Below are positions 9,338 to 17,632 of a DNA stretch of 37,426 nt, piece after piece; the stretch's first letter is position 1, and every line of letters begins with the position of its first letter. The notes beneath the pieces are model-generated. The model had not been told where the DNA came from. It saw only the letters and a list, made by a program, of their open reading frames with translations, and searched no databases. Position numbers and translations under genes: made by a program. The stretch comes from an uncultured bacterium (GTDB lineage: Bacteria; Myxococcota_A; Polyangia; Polyangiales; Houyiibacteriaceae): contig CALJDU010000039.1 of the NCBI GenBank assembly GCA_938024995.1, forward strand, positions 1 through 37,426, in the 5' to 3' direction.

Positions 9338-10960
9338 ATGCGGCACACCCTGACGTTCTTTTTCGGTTTGGCGATCGCGCTACACGCAGGCTGCGGTGAC
9401 GACGACGCGGCCGATGCTGCGCGCGACGCTTCTGCCGACTCCAACACAGATAGCGGCGCCTCCGATGCGGCCGATGTTGGAAGCGATGCAGCCGATGTTG
9501 GAAGCGATGCGGCTGATGTTGGAAGCGATGCCGATGTTGGAAGCGATGCCGATGTTGGAAGCGATGCCGATGTTGGAAGCGATGCCGATGTTGGAAGCGA
9601 TGCCGATGTTGGAAGCGATGCAGCCGATGTTGGAAGCGATGCGGCCGATGTCGGAAGCGATGTGACAGATGCAGACGCAACCGACGCAACTGACGCGGGT
9701 TCTGTTGGCGGCGACAAACTCGTCGCGTTCATCACGGTCGAAAACGAAACGCTCCGCGGCGCTTCCGGTGCGCACCAGGTTCACGTCGTCGGACCAAGCG
9801 GCGACTACTCGTACGTGTGGGGCAACGAAGACTACGTCTACACCGGCAACACGATCGACATGGACACGAGCGACGACGCCGAGCTCATCGTGGTCGGCGG
9901 CGGCCAGGGCAACATCAACAACAAGGTGCTCGTCTTTGACTACGCCGGACGCAAGCAGTGGGAAACCGACTCGAACGGCAACTCCCAAGGAACTCGCTTT
10001 TACCAGGGCAACGGCGACCCTCTGATCGCGGTCGGGTTCCACGACGACCGCGCCGACCGGAGCCCGACCGATACCCGCGGAGAGGATGTTCTCGGGTTCT
10101 ACGCACGCGACCTCGAAGGCGAGCTCTTGGACTGGCAGCCCGAGTTTGGCGACGGCGGAGGCACCGCGCCCTTTCGAGGCGGCGGGCTCAACGTGTGGCA
10201 TCTCTTCGCGGACGAGGTGAACGACCGGCTCTTCATCCAAGGCGAGTTTCAGCTCGTCCGGACCAGCGCGGGCGTGCGCGTCGACGTGCCGGTCTCACGC
10301 CTCGCGGTCTACGAACAGAACGCCGACGGCAGCTTCCCGGAAGAACCCGCGCGCGTGCCTCGCTTTGGCGCCTCATGGTTCGAGACCAGCTCCGCGACGA
10401 AGCACGTCGGCAACCCGTGGACAATGGCGCAAACGCGGACCCACTACTACGTGGGAGGTCACTCCTTTGATCGCGTCGAGGATCTCTCCGGCCGCGTGCA
10501 CAACGTCGAGTCGCTCGTGCGGATTAACGTGTCCGACTACGACCTCGACACCTCATGGTTGCCGAGCTTCGGGCCCGCCTACGATGCGGCGACGACCACG
10601 GCGACCAACTGCGTCGTCGTCAGAGAGCTCGCTACCCATGACGACGAGATCCTGGTTGGCGGTCGCTTCAACGCGTTTCAAGGAAGCCCACGCGAAAATC
10701 TCGCCGCGTTCGACGCCGAGAGCGGGGCGATCACCGACCGATTCGCAGACGTCACGGTCAACCGCGGCGAGGTCTACTCCATCGCGATCGACGGTCACCT
10801 CGCCTACCTCGGCGGGACCTTCCGCTCCATCACGGACCGCGCAGGAACCCACGCCCGAAACCGGGTCGCTTGCATCGACCTCAGGACGAACACAGTGACG
10901 CCCTGGGACCCGAACTCGTCGAGTCGTGTGAACCGGGTACGCGTGATCCCCGCGCCTTAG
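9338..10960 (+). CDS. Lipoprotein with Asp-rich repeat tether and delta-60-like propeller
   Basis: This 540-residue protein is predicted to be lipid-anchored. The signal MRHTLTFFFGLAIALHAGC ends in a lipobox, followed by DDDAADAARDASADS and then ten tandem SDAADVG or SDADVG units (DNA at 9461-9655). The tether is almost purely acidic. From about residue 130 the chain is beta-rich with repeated blocks such as VGGRFNAFQGSPRENLAAFD and YLGGTFRSITD. Such GG-R/T-F followed by A-F/I-D patterns are typical of delta-60 (DUF5122-like) propeller repeats in bacterial surface proteins. I chose ATG 9338 over the adjacent TTG 9335. No enzyme motif is seen, so a surface binding role is inferred. The gene is convergent with the BRCT gene, whose stop lies 16 bases away. 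Confidence 0.85.
   Translation: MRHTLTFFFGLAIALHAGCGDDDAADAARDASADSNTDSGASDAADVGSDAADVGSDAADVGSDADVGSDADVGSDADVGSDADVGSDADVGSDAADVGSDAADVGSDVTDADATDATDAGSVGGDKLVAFITVENETLRGASGAHQVHVVGPSGDYSYVWGNEDYVYTGNTIDMDTSDDAELIVVGGGQGNINNKVLVFDYAGRKQWETDSNGNSQGTRFYQGNGDPLIAVGFHDDRADRSPTDTRGEDVLGFYARDLEGELLDWQPEFGDGGGTAPFRGGGLNVWHLFADEVNDRLFIQGEFQLVRTSAGVRVDVPVSRLAVYEQNADGSFPEEPARVPRFGASWFETSSATKHVGNPWTMAQTRTHYYVGGHSFDRVEDLSGRVHNVESLVRINVSDYDLDTSWLPSFGPAYDAATTTATNCVVVRELATHDDEILVGGRFNAFQGSPRENLAAFDAESGAITDRFADVTVNRGEVYSIAIDGHLAYLGGTFRSITDRAGTHARNRVACIDLRTNTVTPWDPNSSSRVNRVRVIPAP
9461..9655 (+). repeat. Coding minisatellite, 18/21-bp units
   Basis: There are ten tandem units in the order three of 21 bp (SDAADVG), five of 18 bp (SDADVG) and two of 21 bp (SDAADVG). 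The 18-bp core reads AGCGATGCCGATGTTGGA, and the longer unit adds one alanine codon. All changes are multiples of three, so the frame is kept, and because the repeat has no stops in most frames it also creates several long spurious ORFs on both strands. Near-identity of the central five units suggests recent slippage or unequal exchange, so tether length is likely variable between strains. Confidence 0.95.
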
Positions 10961-10976
10961 CGAGCCCACGGCTTGA

Positions 10977-13445
10977 TCAGTGGCACTGCCAAAAGGCTTC
11001 GGAAGTGAACACGTAGAGCTTGCCGGAGTCGCCGAGGTTGAGGTCGACGAACGCCTCGCCGGCTTCGAGCACGAACCCGCCGCCGCCTTGGTCTTCTTGG
11101 ATATAGAAGGGATACCCAAGCGCGCGCGCGGGAGACTGGCGGAGCAGCTGCCGCAACACGCGGAGCGGATCCGTTTTCGTCTCACCAAAGACCTCGACGG
11201 GAACCATCGCGCGCTCGATCGTGAAGGGCTGGCCTGCGTTCATTGGGCGAGCGTCTTCTTCGTTGATCGGCACCACGATGGAGTCCTCGAAGCCATCGTC
11301 TGGCTTGTCGACGAAGAGCGTGATGGCGCGCGCTCCGGTGTACCGCGGCTTGAGCTCCGGGATGTCGTTGAGGTCCAAGGTGAAGACCGCGTCGTAGTCT
11401 TCGGGGCCGTCGATGGGTGACGCGCTCAACCGGTTGAGCGCTGAGGTCTCTTGTCCGTCTTTCGCGCGCGCGATCAAGTACACCGGTTGGTCGCACGCGA
11501 GCCCGGTCTCCTTCGCGACCGCTTCGATCTCCTCGGAGAGCGTCGCGCCCCCAGAGAGGATCGCGTGGCGGTAGTCAGGGAACGCCATCCTGAGACGCTC
11601 TTCCATGTAGGCGCTCGCGCGAGAGCTGCGCCAGGCGTCGATGAAGCCGCGGGCGCGCGCGTCGGGCAGTCGACCGAAGAACGCCTTCGCCGGGGAGAGG
11701 CCAGTGAAGAAGCAGTAGGGGAAGTCGTCGTTGCCTTTGAAAAGCGTCTCGGGCGCGGGCCGGAAGTACTTGTCGTAACGCTCGAGCAACGCGTCATCGG
11801 GTCCGATCGCGAGCGCGACGCCGAGCGCGTTTCGAAGCGCGATCACGACTCGGCGCGGCTTGTAGCCATCGCTCGCGGGTCCCGCGTTGGGGTCAAGCGC
11901 GTCGGTCAGCTCATCAATACGGTCCGCGAGCAGAGGCGCGATGCGAGGACCGACCTTGCCGACGGGCTTGAAGAGATCCTCGGTGTAGACCGAGGTCGAC
12001 TTCCGAATCGATTCTTCTAGGTCGGTGATCAGGCGCTTCATCCCTTCCTGTCCCTCGACGAAAGAGCGCAGCGGCGCGAGCTGCGTTTGATAGCGCGACG
12101 GCAGCAGCTCAGAGAGCTGCTCAAGCAACCGCGCTTGGCGTTCTTGACTCAGGCTCTCGAACAACGGCGTCCACGGGCCGAGCTCTGTCGTGTGTTCACT
12201 GAAGACATCGAAGAGCGCCTCGGGAACCGGTTCGCCGCTCGCTTGGTAGAGCTTCGCGAGGTGAAGCGCACCGTGCTCGATCGTCTTGGCGCGCCAGTTC
12301 TTTTCGTTCTTCTTGAGCTTCCTCCACGCGCGCACGCAGTACTCAAACACTTCACGGGTCTGGTCCAAGGTCTCGTCGGGGAACGTCCGGCGACGCGCGT
12401 CGAGCCACCACGTGAGGTACCTGGAGTCGAGCAACGTGACGTCGAGGCGCTCGCCGAGGGGAGCGAACTCAGACGCGGGAACTCGGAAGATGGGCCAGCC
12501 GAGCGCCGGGATCGGGACCGGGCACGATGAGCTCATGAGCGCCGCGAGGATGTCAGCGCTCGATTCGGCAGACGTGATCGCGAACCAAGCGATGATGCCG
12601 CCAAGTCGTTGCTGGTGAAGTTTGTCTTGCGTGGCGTGCTTGGGGAGCGCCTTGAGGACGGCCTCACGCACGTCTGCGGGGACGTCCTGCTTCGGGTCGC
12701 CGACCTTCTTTCGTCCGCGCGCGGTCCAGTACATCCACCGGTGCGCCTCCGGAAGGTTAGGCTCCATGGCGCGGAGCTCCCCCTCATCGCTGAGGTCAGC
12801 GAAGGTGAGCAGATAGACCGCGTCGAGGCCGACCTTCGGGAGGTAGTACACCAGCGAGCTTCGCGAGAGCTTTGTCAGCGTTGACGTCACGACGTCGACC
12901 GGGACGTCCGCGATGTGCTTCGCGGTCGCTTCCAAGAACGCGCGGCTCTGCTTTAGCTCTTTGTTCGTCACGTGCTCCCAGAGGAAGTCGGCGCGGTCTT
13001 CCTTGAGCTTCTTGAGCTGCTTTTGGATGCGCTCCTCGTTGTAGTCCTTGGCAGCCTTGATCAGCGCCTTGAGGACGGTCTTGTACTCCTTCTTCTTCTC
13101 GGTCTTGGGCGGCGCCTTCTGCGTCGTCCTCTTGGCGGCACTCTTTTGGGCCGTTGCTTTCGCCGGCGTCGACGGCGCGTCCTCAGGAACCTCGCGACCC
13201 AAGAGGACCAGCAGCTCCGCTTCGCTGATGATCGGCACGCCGAGCTTCTCCGCCTTCGCGAGCTTGCTGCCGCCGCCCGTCCCGAGCACCAAGAGCTGCG
13301 TCTTCCCTGAGACCGCGCTCGTCACGTCTGCTCCGGCCGCCTCACACGCCGCTTGCGCTTCCTTGCGCTTCATCGTCTTGAACTTGCCGGTCAGCACGAC
13401 CTTCAAACCGGAGATGCTCGATAGGGCCAGGCTCTTCTTCGTCAT
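10977..13445 (-). CDS. BRCT-domain protein with C-terminal DUF1963-like domain
   Basis: This is an 822-residue cytoplasmic protein. Residues about 8-85 form a BRCT domain of the type seen in NAD-dependent DNA ligase and RFC1: SGLKVVLTGKF, then EAAGADVTSAVSGKTQLLVLGTGGGSKLAKAEKLGVPIISEAEL. A Lys/Ala/Thr-rich linker (about 92-125) follows, then some 480 residues of mainly helical sequence that I do not recognise. The last 180 residues contain FTLDLNDIPEL, GYPFYIQEDQGGGGFVLEAG and LNLGDSGKLYVFTSEAFWQCH, a good match by eye to the DUF1963 (YwqG-like) fold, usually found as a stand-alone protein. AAGGAAG before ATG 13445 supports the start. The gene is divergent from the SIR2 gene with 152 bases between them. 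BRCT domains bind DNA ends, phosphopeptides or poly(ADP-ribose); which applies here is unknown. Confidence 0.85.
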   Translation of the reverse strand: MTKKSLALSSISGLKVVLTGKFKTMKRKEAQAACEAAGADVTSAVSGKTQLLVLGTGGGSKLAKAEKLGVPIISEAELLVLLGREVPEDAPSTPAKATAQKSAAKRTTQKAPPKTEKKKEYKTVLKALIKAAKDYNEERIQKQLKKLKEDRADFLWEHVTNKELKQSRAFLEATAKHIADVPVDVVTSTLTKLSRSSLVYYLPKVGLDAVYLLTFADLSDEGELRAMEPNLPEAHRWMYWTARGRKKVGDPKQDVPADVREAVLKALPKHATQDKLHQQRLGGIIAWFAITSAESSADILAALMSSSCPVPIPALGWPIFRVPASEFAPLGERLDVTLLDSRYLTWWLDARRRTFPDETLDQTREVFEYCVRAWRKLKKNEKNWRAKTIEHGALHLAKLYQASGEPVPEALFDVFSEHTTELGPWTPLFESLSQERQARLLEQLSELLPSRYQTQLAPLRSFVEGQEGMKRLITDLEESIRKSTSVYTEDLFKPVGKVGPRIAPLLADRIDELTDALDPNAGPASDGYKPRRVVIALRNALGVALAIGPDDALLERYDKYFRPAPETLFKGNDDFPYCFFTGLSPAKAFFGRLPDARARGFIDAWRSSRASAYMEERLRMAFPDYRHAILSGGATLSEEIEAVAKETGLACDQPVYLIARAKDGQETSALNRLSASPIDGPEDYDAVFTLDLNDIPELKPRYTGARAITLFVDKPDDGFEDSIVVPINEEDARPMNAGQPFTIERAMVPVEVFGETKTDPLRVLRQLLRQSPARALGYPFYIQEDQGGGGFVLEAGEAFVDLNLGDSGKLYVFTSEAFWQCH

Positions 13446-13597
13446 CGCGACTTCCTTTGCTCGAGCACTCTACGCACGAGTTCGCCGACTCTTCCTGAAG
13501 CCCGAATAGCCCGCGAGGAGTATGCGACTCAAACCGTCAAAGACGGCGGATCAATCGTGATCCCTTTTATGTCACACCCCTTCGTTACGGTCAGTTT
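13446..13597. promoter_or_regulatory. Divergent region between BRCT and SIR2 genes
   Basis: This 152-base intergenic region contains two clean hairpins close together: CCGTC-AAA-GACGG (13534-13546) and GATCA-ATCG-TGATC (13549-13562). Both lie just upstream of the GTG start at 13598, in a less GC-rich patch (TTTTATGTCACACC). They could be operators or structured leader elements of the SIR2 gene. No clear -35/-10 pair is apparent. Confidence 0.35.
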
Positions 13598-15364
13598 GTG
13601 CTGACGAAACCACGACGACTTCATCTGCCCACCGCGGCTGCGCGGGTTCATGAGACACACAACCAGGCGCGCGAGAAGGGCAAAGGCTCGCCCTACTTCT
13701 TCTTGGTGGGCGCCGGCGTCAGCGTGCCTTCTGTTCCGCTCGCGTGGGAGATCGAGCAGGAGTGCAAGACGCGGGCAGAGTCGCTGGGGCTCGCGAGCGG
13801 GGAGCCTCCGAGCGATCCCCAAGGCGGCTACTCGTACTGGCTCGAGCAGGCGCATCCCGATCGCGAAGCGCGCCGCAGTTACTTCCGCGACAAGATCGAG
13901 GGCAAGCCCATCAGCGACGCCAACCTGAGGCTCGCGCATCTCCTCGCGGACGGCGCGGTGACCAACGCGGTCGTGACGAGCAACTTCGACGACTTCATCT
14001 CGCGCGGGCTTCATCTCTTCGGTCAGTCGCACATCGTTTGCGACCACCCCGCGACCACCGTCAGGCTCGATCTCGACGCGAAGGACATCCAGATCGTTCA
14101 CGTCCACGGCTCTTACTGGTTCTACGACCTGGTCAACACCGACGAGGAGATCAACGAGCGCGCGCGCGCTGGCCACGGTCCCGACCGGAGCCCCGGGATG
14201 AGCGAGCTGCTCTCCGACGTGCTGCGTACGCGTGTTCCCTTGGTCATCGGTTACTCGGGCTGGGAAGGCGACGTGATCATGACCGCGCTCCGCGCCCGTC
14301 TGAAGAAGCCGCTCCGTCATCGCCTGCACTGGTTCTGCTTTCGCGCCGAAGCGATCGCGACGCTCCCGCGCTGGCTCACCCATCACCCGGACGTCACGTT
14401 CGTGGTTCCCGAAGAGGACGATGTGCTCCCCGCGGACCACGTCTTTGACGAGCTGCTGCGCGCGTTCGGGGTCAAGGCGCCGTGGCTAACGCGCGATCCA
14501 CTGGGCTTCTTCGCGCACCGGTTGCGACGCGAGCTCCCCCTCGCGAAAAACACCACGCCTGATCTTTACTACTTCGATGACGTGGTGCGGCGCCTCGACC
14601 GCGCCCGGAAGAGCGCGTTGCCGGACGAGGGCGACAAGCGCGATCCGATCGAACGAGTGCGGGACGCGGTCCGCCGCTCTCGCTATGTGCTCGCGGCCCA
14701 ACGCGCGAACCGCGTCGCGCTCAACACGCTACGCGGCAAGCGCGCCGATGAGCTGCTCGACGCGCTCTGGCCCGCGGTCACGCGGAGCGGTCAAAAGCCG
14801 GTGGATGATCTGCGGGTCTACGATGCCTATTTGCGCGTCGCGCGCGTGCATGCGACCGCGCCGCGGGGTCGCTTGGCGAACGTGCTCATCAGTCGGGCGG
14901 CGGCGCTCTGCACCTTGTCCAATCCGCGGAAGGCGCTCTCCGCGGTCGAGGAAGCAGAGACGCTCTTGCGTGCTCACCCGATGCCTCGCGCCAAGCTCCG
15001 TCTGCGTCGCCTTCGCGCGCGCGCGCTTCGTTTGGACCGACGTCTCCTCGCGGCCGCTGAGTCGCTTCGTGATCTGCTGCATGACCACGCCAATCCGCGC
15101 AATGAGCGAACGCGACGTGAGGTTCTCGGGGCACAACGTGAGCTCTGCGAAGTGCTTCATGAGCTGGGCGAGACTGAAGAGGCGCTCCTCGAGCTCGCGA
15201 AGTTGATCCGTCGCTTGGACCGAACGCGGAGCGAGAGCTCACGCCGGGAGCTGGCGCTCTCGCTCACGACCCGAGCGCGGCTTCGGCGAGCCGCGGGGGA
15301 TGAAGAACGGGCCGACGATGACGAGACCCGTGCCGCCGAGGTGTGGGACACATTGCGCCGCTGA
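13598..15364 (+). CDS. SIR2-domain (SIR2_2-like) protein with C-terminal TPR-like helices
   Basis: This 588-residue protein is predicted to be a cytoplasmic NAD-binding enzyme. The SIR2 signature elements are complete: GAGVSVPS (38-45, nucleotide loop), TSNFDDF (127-133, equivalent of the TQNID motif), HVHGS (168-172, with His170 as catalytic candidate) and GYSGWEGD (218-225). No zinc-binding Cys quartet is visible, unlike protein deacetylases. That fits the SIR2_2-like group, whose members include NADase effectors of anti-phage systems. From about residue 300 the chain is Arg/Leu-rich and helical, with TPR-like pairs such as QRELCEVLHELGETEEALLELAKLI, plausibly a sensor or oligomerisation region. 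The start is GTG 13598, with no in-frame ATG before the SIR2 core. It is divergent from the BRCT gene. A defence role is inference; metabolic NAD hydrolysis or deacylation are alternatives. Confidence 0.87.
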   Translation: MLTKPRRLHLPTAAARVHETHNQAREKGKGSPYFFLVGAGVSVPSVPLAWEIEQECKTRAESLGLASGEPPSDPQGGYSYWLEQAHPDREARRSYFRDKIEGKPISDANLRLAHLLADGAVTNAVVTSNFDDFISRGLHLFGQSHIVCDHPATTVRLDLDAKDIQIVHVHGSYWFYDLVNTDEEINERARAGHGPDRSPGMSELLSDVLRTRVPLVIGYSGWEGDVIMTALRARLKKPLRHRLHWFCFRAEAIATLPRWLTHHPDVTFVVPEEDDVLPADHVFDELLRAFGVKAPWLTRDPLGFFAHRLRRELPLAKNTTPDLYYFDDVVRRLDRARKSALPDEGDKRDPIERVRDAVRRSRYVLAAQRANRVALNTLRGKRADELLDALWPAVTRSGQKPVDDLRVYDAYLRVARVHATAPRGRLANVLISRAAALCTLSNPRKALSAVEEAETLLRAHPMPRAKLRLRRLRARALRLDRRLLAAAESLRDLLHDHANPRNERTRREVLGAQRELCEVLHELGETEEALLELAKLIRRLDRTRSESSRRELALSLTTRARLRRAAGDEERADDDETRAAEVWDTLRR

Positions 15365-15424
15365 CATGCGACGAGATGGGAGCAAAGCGGTCGAGGAGCG
15401 GCGCACTTCAGTCCTGGGGAGACG

Positions 15425-15440
15425 TGGCACAACCCTTGCG
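15425..15440 (+). promoter_or_regulatory. Sigma-54-type promoter match
   Basis: TGGCAC-AACCC-TTGCG matches the -24/-12 consensus (TGGCAC, five bases, TTGC) with exact spacing. Transcription would begin near 15451. That is downstream of the TTG 15436 start candidate of the next gene, but just before an in-frame GTG at 15454, which would give an almost leaderless mRNA. The match may be coincidental because it overlaps possible coding sequence; by rough expectation a 10-base match like this arises by chance less than once in a window of this size. Confidence 0.45.
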
Positions 15441-16248
15441 ACACGTTCTCGCTGTGTCTCGCTGTGCCACATTTCTGCTCTGCCTGAGCGTGATCGTTTT
15501 CTCCAACGTTGCCTCCGCGCAGGAACAAGTTCGCGTCGAGCGAATCACGTCGCCTGCGGATCAAGCCGAAGCCCGGGCGCTGTTCCATCGCGCGGTGGAA
15601 GCGTTTGATGAAGGTGACTTTCAGTCCGCGCTCGACCGCTTTGAGCGGTCGTACGAGCTAAGCCAGCGTCCCGTGTTGCTCTACAACATCGGGAGCGCCG
15701 CGGATCGACTGCGAAACGACGAGCGCGCGATCAGTGCCTTTCGCGCCTACCTCGAAGCGCTCCCCGACGCCGACAACGCAGCCTCTGTGCGCGCGCGTCT
15801 GACACACCTTGAGGCAACCGTGAGCACCCAACGGATCGAACGGGTGGAAGCGACCGACGAAGTCGCTCGTGAGCCGATCGCGGAGATCGAGCCCAACCCG
15901 CTCTCGGAGCGGTCGCCCGAGCAGGTCACGCCAGACGCGCCACCTTCGGGTCGGGGGGCGGGCCCGCTCGCGTTGCTTGTGTCCGGTGGCGCGCTCGCTC
16001 TCACCGGCGGGGCCCTCTTCACTGCGGGGTACCTCACGGCCCGTGGCGTGGACAACGAAGAGCAACCGGAGTGGGCGGACGTCGAAGCTCGCGTCAACCG
16101 CTCGAGGCTCTTTCTCAATATGGGCTACGCCTTGACCGGAGTCGGCGCTGCGCTGCTCATCGGGGGCGCGATTTGGTGGAGCACCAGCGACGCGCCGGTC
16201 GAGGTCGCGCTCTCGTTCAATGGTCTGTCGGTACGAGGTGAGTTCTAG
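15436..16248 (+). CDS. Secreted/inner-membrane TPR protein
   Basis: This protein has about 270 residues and a cleavable signal peptide (TFLLCLSVIVFSNVASAQ). Two TPR-like helical pairs follow (AEARALFHRAVEAFDEGDFQ, ALDRFERSYELS, and LLYNIGSAADRLRNDERAI, SAFRAYLEALP). A Pro/Glu-rich linker leads to two membrane helices (PLALLVSGGALALTGGALFT and FLNMGYALTGVGAALLIGGA). The layout is common in Myxococcota cell-envelope proteins that follow a TPR with a helical hairpin. The start is uncertain: TTG 15436 gives a normal signal peptide; GTG 15454 is favoured if the sigma-54 promoter is real; upstream in-frame ATG codons at 15376 and 15343 would add an unlikely leader. The stop overlaps the GTG start of the next gene (TAGTG), so the two are probably translated together. 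Confidence 0.8.
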   Translation: MRHVLAVSRCATFLLCLSVIVFSNVASAQEQVRVERITSPADQAEARALFHRAVEAFDEGDFQSALDRFERSYELSQRPVLLYNIGSAADRLRNDERAISAFRAYLEALPDADNAASVRARLTHLEATVSTQRIERVEATDEVAREPIAEIEPNPLSERSPEQVTPDAPPSGRGAGPLALLVSGGALALTGGALFTAGYLTARGVDNEEQPEWADVEARVNRSRLFLNMGYALTGVGAALLIGGAIWWSTSDAPVEVALSFNGLSVRGEF

Positions 16249-17570
16249 TGTCGCGCGCAACTACGCAGCTTCTTCAACGTACGCTTGTTCAACGTACGCT
16301 TCTTCAACGTACGATCACCACGGCTCTTAGTGCGTCGCTCTTGCTTGTGCTGTCCGCGTGCGGCGTCACGATCGACAACGGTACCTTCGCCTGCGCCGAA
16401 CGTGGCGAGTGTCCCTCCGGCTACTTCTGTCATTCGGACGGCTTGTGCTGGTCTGACCCGGAAGATGTTCTCGACACTGGGCCGGCGCCTGTCGACGCGA
16501 CGCCGGATACCGTGATGCCCGACACCGCGATGCCGGACACCGCGATGCCCGACACGACGCCGCCGGACACGAGCGCGCCCGACACGACGCCGCCGGAACC
16601 CGTCTGTCGCTCGCGCCCGATCGATGTCGTGGTGGTCGTCGACAACACCGGCTCGATGACAGAAGAGCAGCTCGCGCTTAAGGAGTCTTTCCCCGGTCTC
16701 GTGCGCGGACTGTTGACCGGTACCCGTGAGGTGGGCGGAGAGGTGCTCTTCGACCCGACCTCGGTTCACATCGGCGTCTTAACCACCGACCTTGGCGCCG
16801 AGGTGGATCTCCCAACGTGCGAAGAGCCCGGCGATAACGGCGTGTTCGTGAACTCGTACCGAGATCGCTTCCCTCCGCCGGAGTGCGAACCGTCCTACCC
16901 GCGATTCCTGTCGTTTGACCCGAGCGATGGCGTGTTCGGCGTCGCGCAAGACTTCACCTGTGTTGCCTCCGTCGGAACGGGTGGCTGCGGCGTGGAGCAA
17001 CCGCTCGAGTCCGCGCTCAAGGCGCTCACTCCCAGAGGCTCGGATGTCGACGGGCACGGGGACACGATCCACGCCGGGTTCCTCCGAGACGATGCGCTCC
17101 TCCTGGTGATCGTCGTGACGGACGGGGATGACTGCTCGCTCGCCAATACAGCGCTCTTCGCCGAGAACGACTCGCTGGGCAACCTCTCCACGCGATGTGA
17201 ACGTCACCCCGAATACCTTCACCCGATCCGCCGATTCTCCGATGGCTTCCAAGAGCTGGTCGGCGCACGAAAGGACGACCTCATCTTCGCGCCGCTGGTC
17301 GGCATCCCGGAGACCCTGATCGACCTCCCCCCGAACGAGCTCTTGGTCCGCGACGAGCTCCGGAACGTGTTCTTGAGTGACGGGAGCGTTCGAAGCAGCT
17401 GCACCTCTCCCAGTGGAAACGCGGCCCCGCCGCGTCGGATCTTGGAGCTCGAACAGGCGCTCAGCTTTAGCGAGAGCACGGTCGTGCATGGGTCGATCTG
17501 CACCGGATTCGAACCGTTCTTCTCGCGTGTCCTCGACACCGTGTCAGAGCGGATCACCGTCTGCGAGTAG
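16248..17570 (+). CDS. VWA-like lipoprotein
   Basis: This is a 440-residue predicted surface lipoprotein. An unusual N-terminus contains three copies of L-L/V-Q-R-T (residues 8-22), then the hydrophobic signal ITTALSASLLLVLSAC with lipid Cys38. A short Cys-rich module follows (FACAERGECPSGYFCHSDGLCW), then a Pro/Asp/Thr-rich tether of PDT repeats. From about residue 120 a von Willebrand A-like domain begins: IDVVVVVDNTGSMTEEQ carries the MIDAS-type D-x-T-x-S, with VHIGVLTTDLG and LLLVIVVTDGDDCS as later strands. Many Cys residues suggest disulfides. GAGGTGAG 6 bases before GTG 16248 strongly supports that start, which overlaps the stop of the TPR gene. Metal-dependent adhesion or scaffold function is inferred from the VWA family; no partner is known. 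Confidence 0.85.
   Translation: MSRATTQLLQRTLVQRTLLQRTITTALSASLLLVLSACGVTIDNGTFACAERGECPSGYFCHSDGLCWSDPEDVLDTGPAPVDATPDTVMPDTAMPDTAMPDTTPPDTSAPDTTPPEPVCRSRPIDVVVVVDNTGSMTEEQLALKESFPGLVRGLLTGTREVGGEVLFDPTSVHIGVLTTDLGAEVDLPTCEEPGDNGVFVNSYRDRFPPPECEPSYPRFLSFDPSDGVFGVAQDFTCVASVGTGGCGVEQPLESALKALTPRGSDVDGHGDTIHAGFLRDDALLLVIVVTDGDDCSLANTALFAENDSLGNLSTRCERHPEYLHPIRRFSDGFQELVGARKDDLIFAPLVGIPETLIDLPPNELLVRDELRNVFLSDGSVRSSCTSPSGNAAPPRRILELEQALSFSESTVVHGSICTGFEPFFSRVLDTVSERITVCE
16269..16313 (+). repeat. 15-bp tandem triplication in a signal-peptide region
   Basis: CTTCTTCAACGTACG is present three times head to tail (16269-16283, 16284-16298, 16299-16313), with a single C-to-G change in the middle copy. 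It encodes LLQRT-LVQRT-LLQRT in the n-region of the lipoprotein signal, lengthening it and adding three positive charges. Confidence 0.95.
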
Positions 17571-17632
17571 CGCGCGAGGCGATACGCTCGCTTTGTCTAC
17601 ACGTGGTCGCCAAACCTCGGTAACCTCGCGCC

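Noticed and set aside
9461..9655. CRISPR array
   Set aside because: Units are contiguous without unique spacers and encode a protein tether in frame.
9009..10240. Repetitive frames such as RFQHRHRFQH, SLPTSAS, IASNIG and MLEAMP
   Set aside because: They are the same 18/21-bp minisatellite read in other frames; only the SDADVG frame has a lipoprotein signal and a downstream domain.
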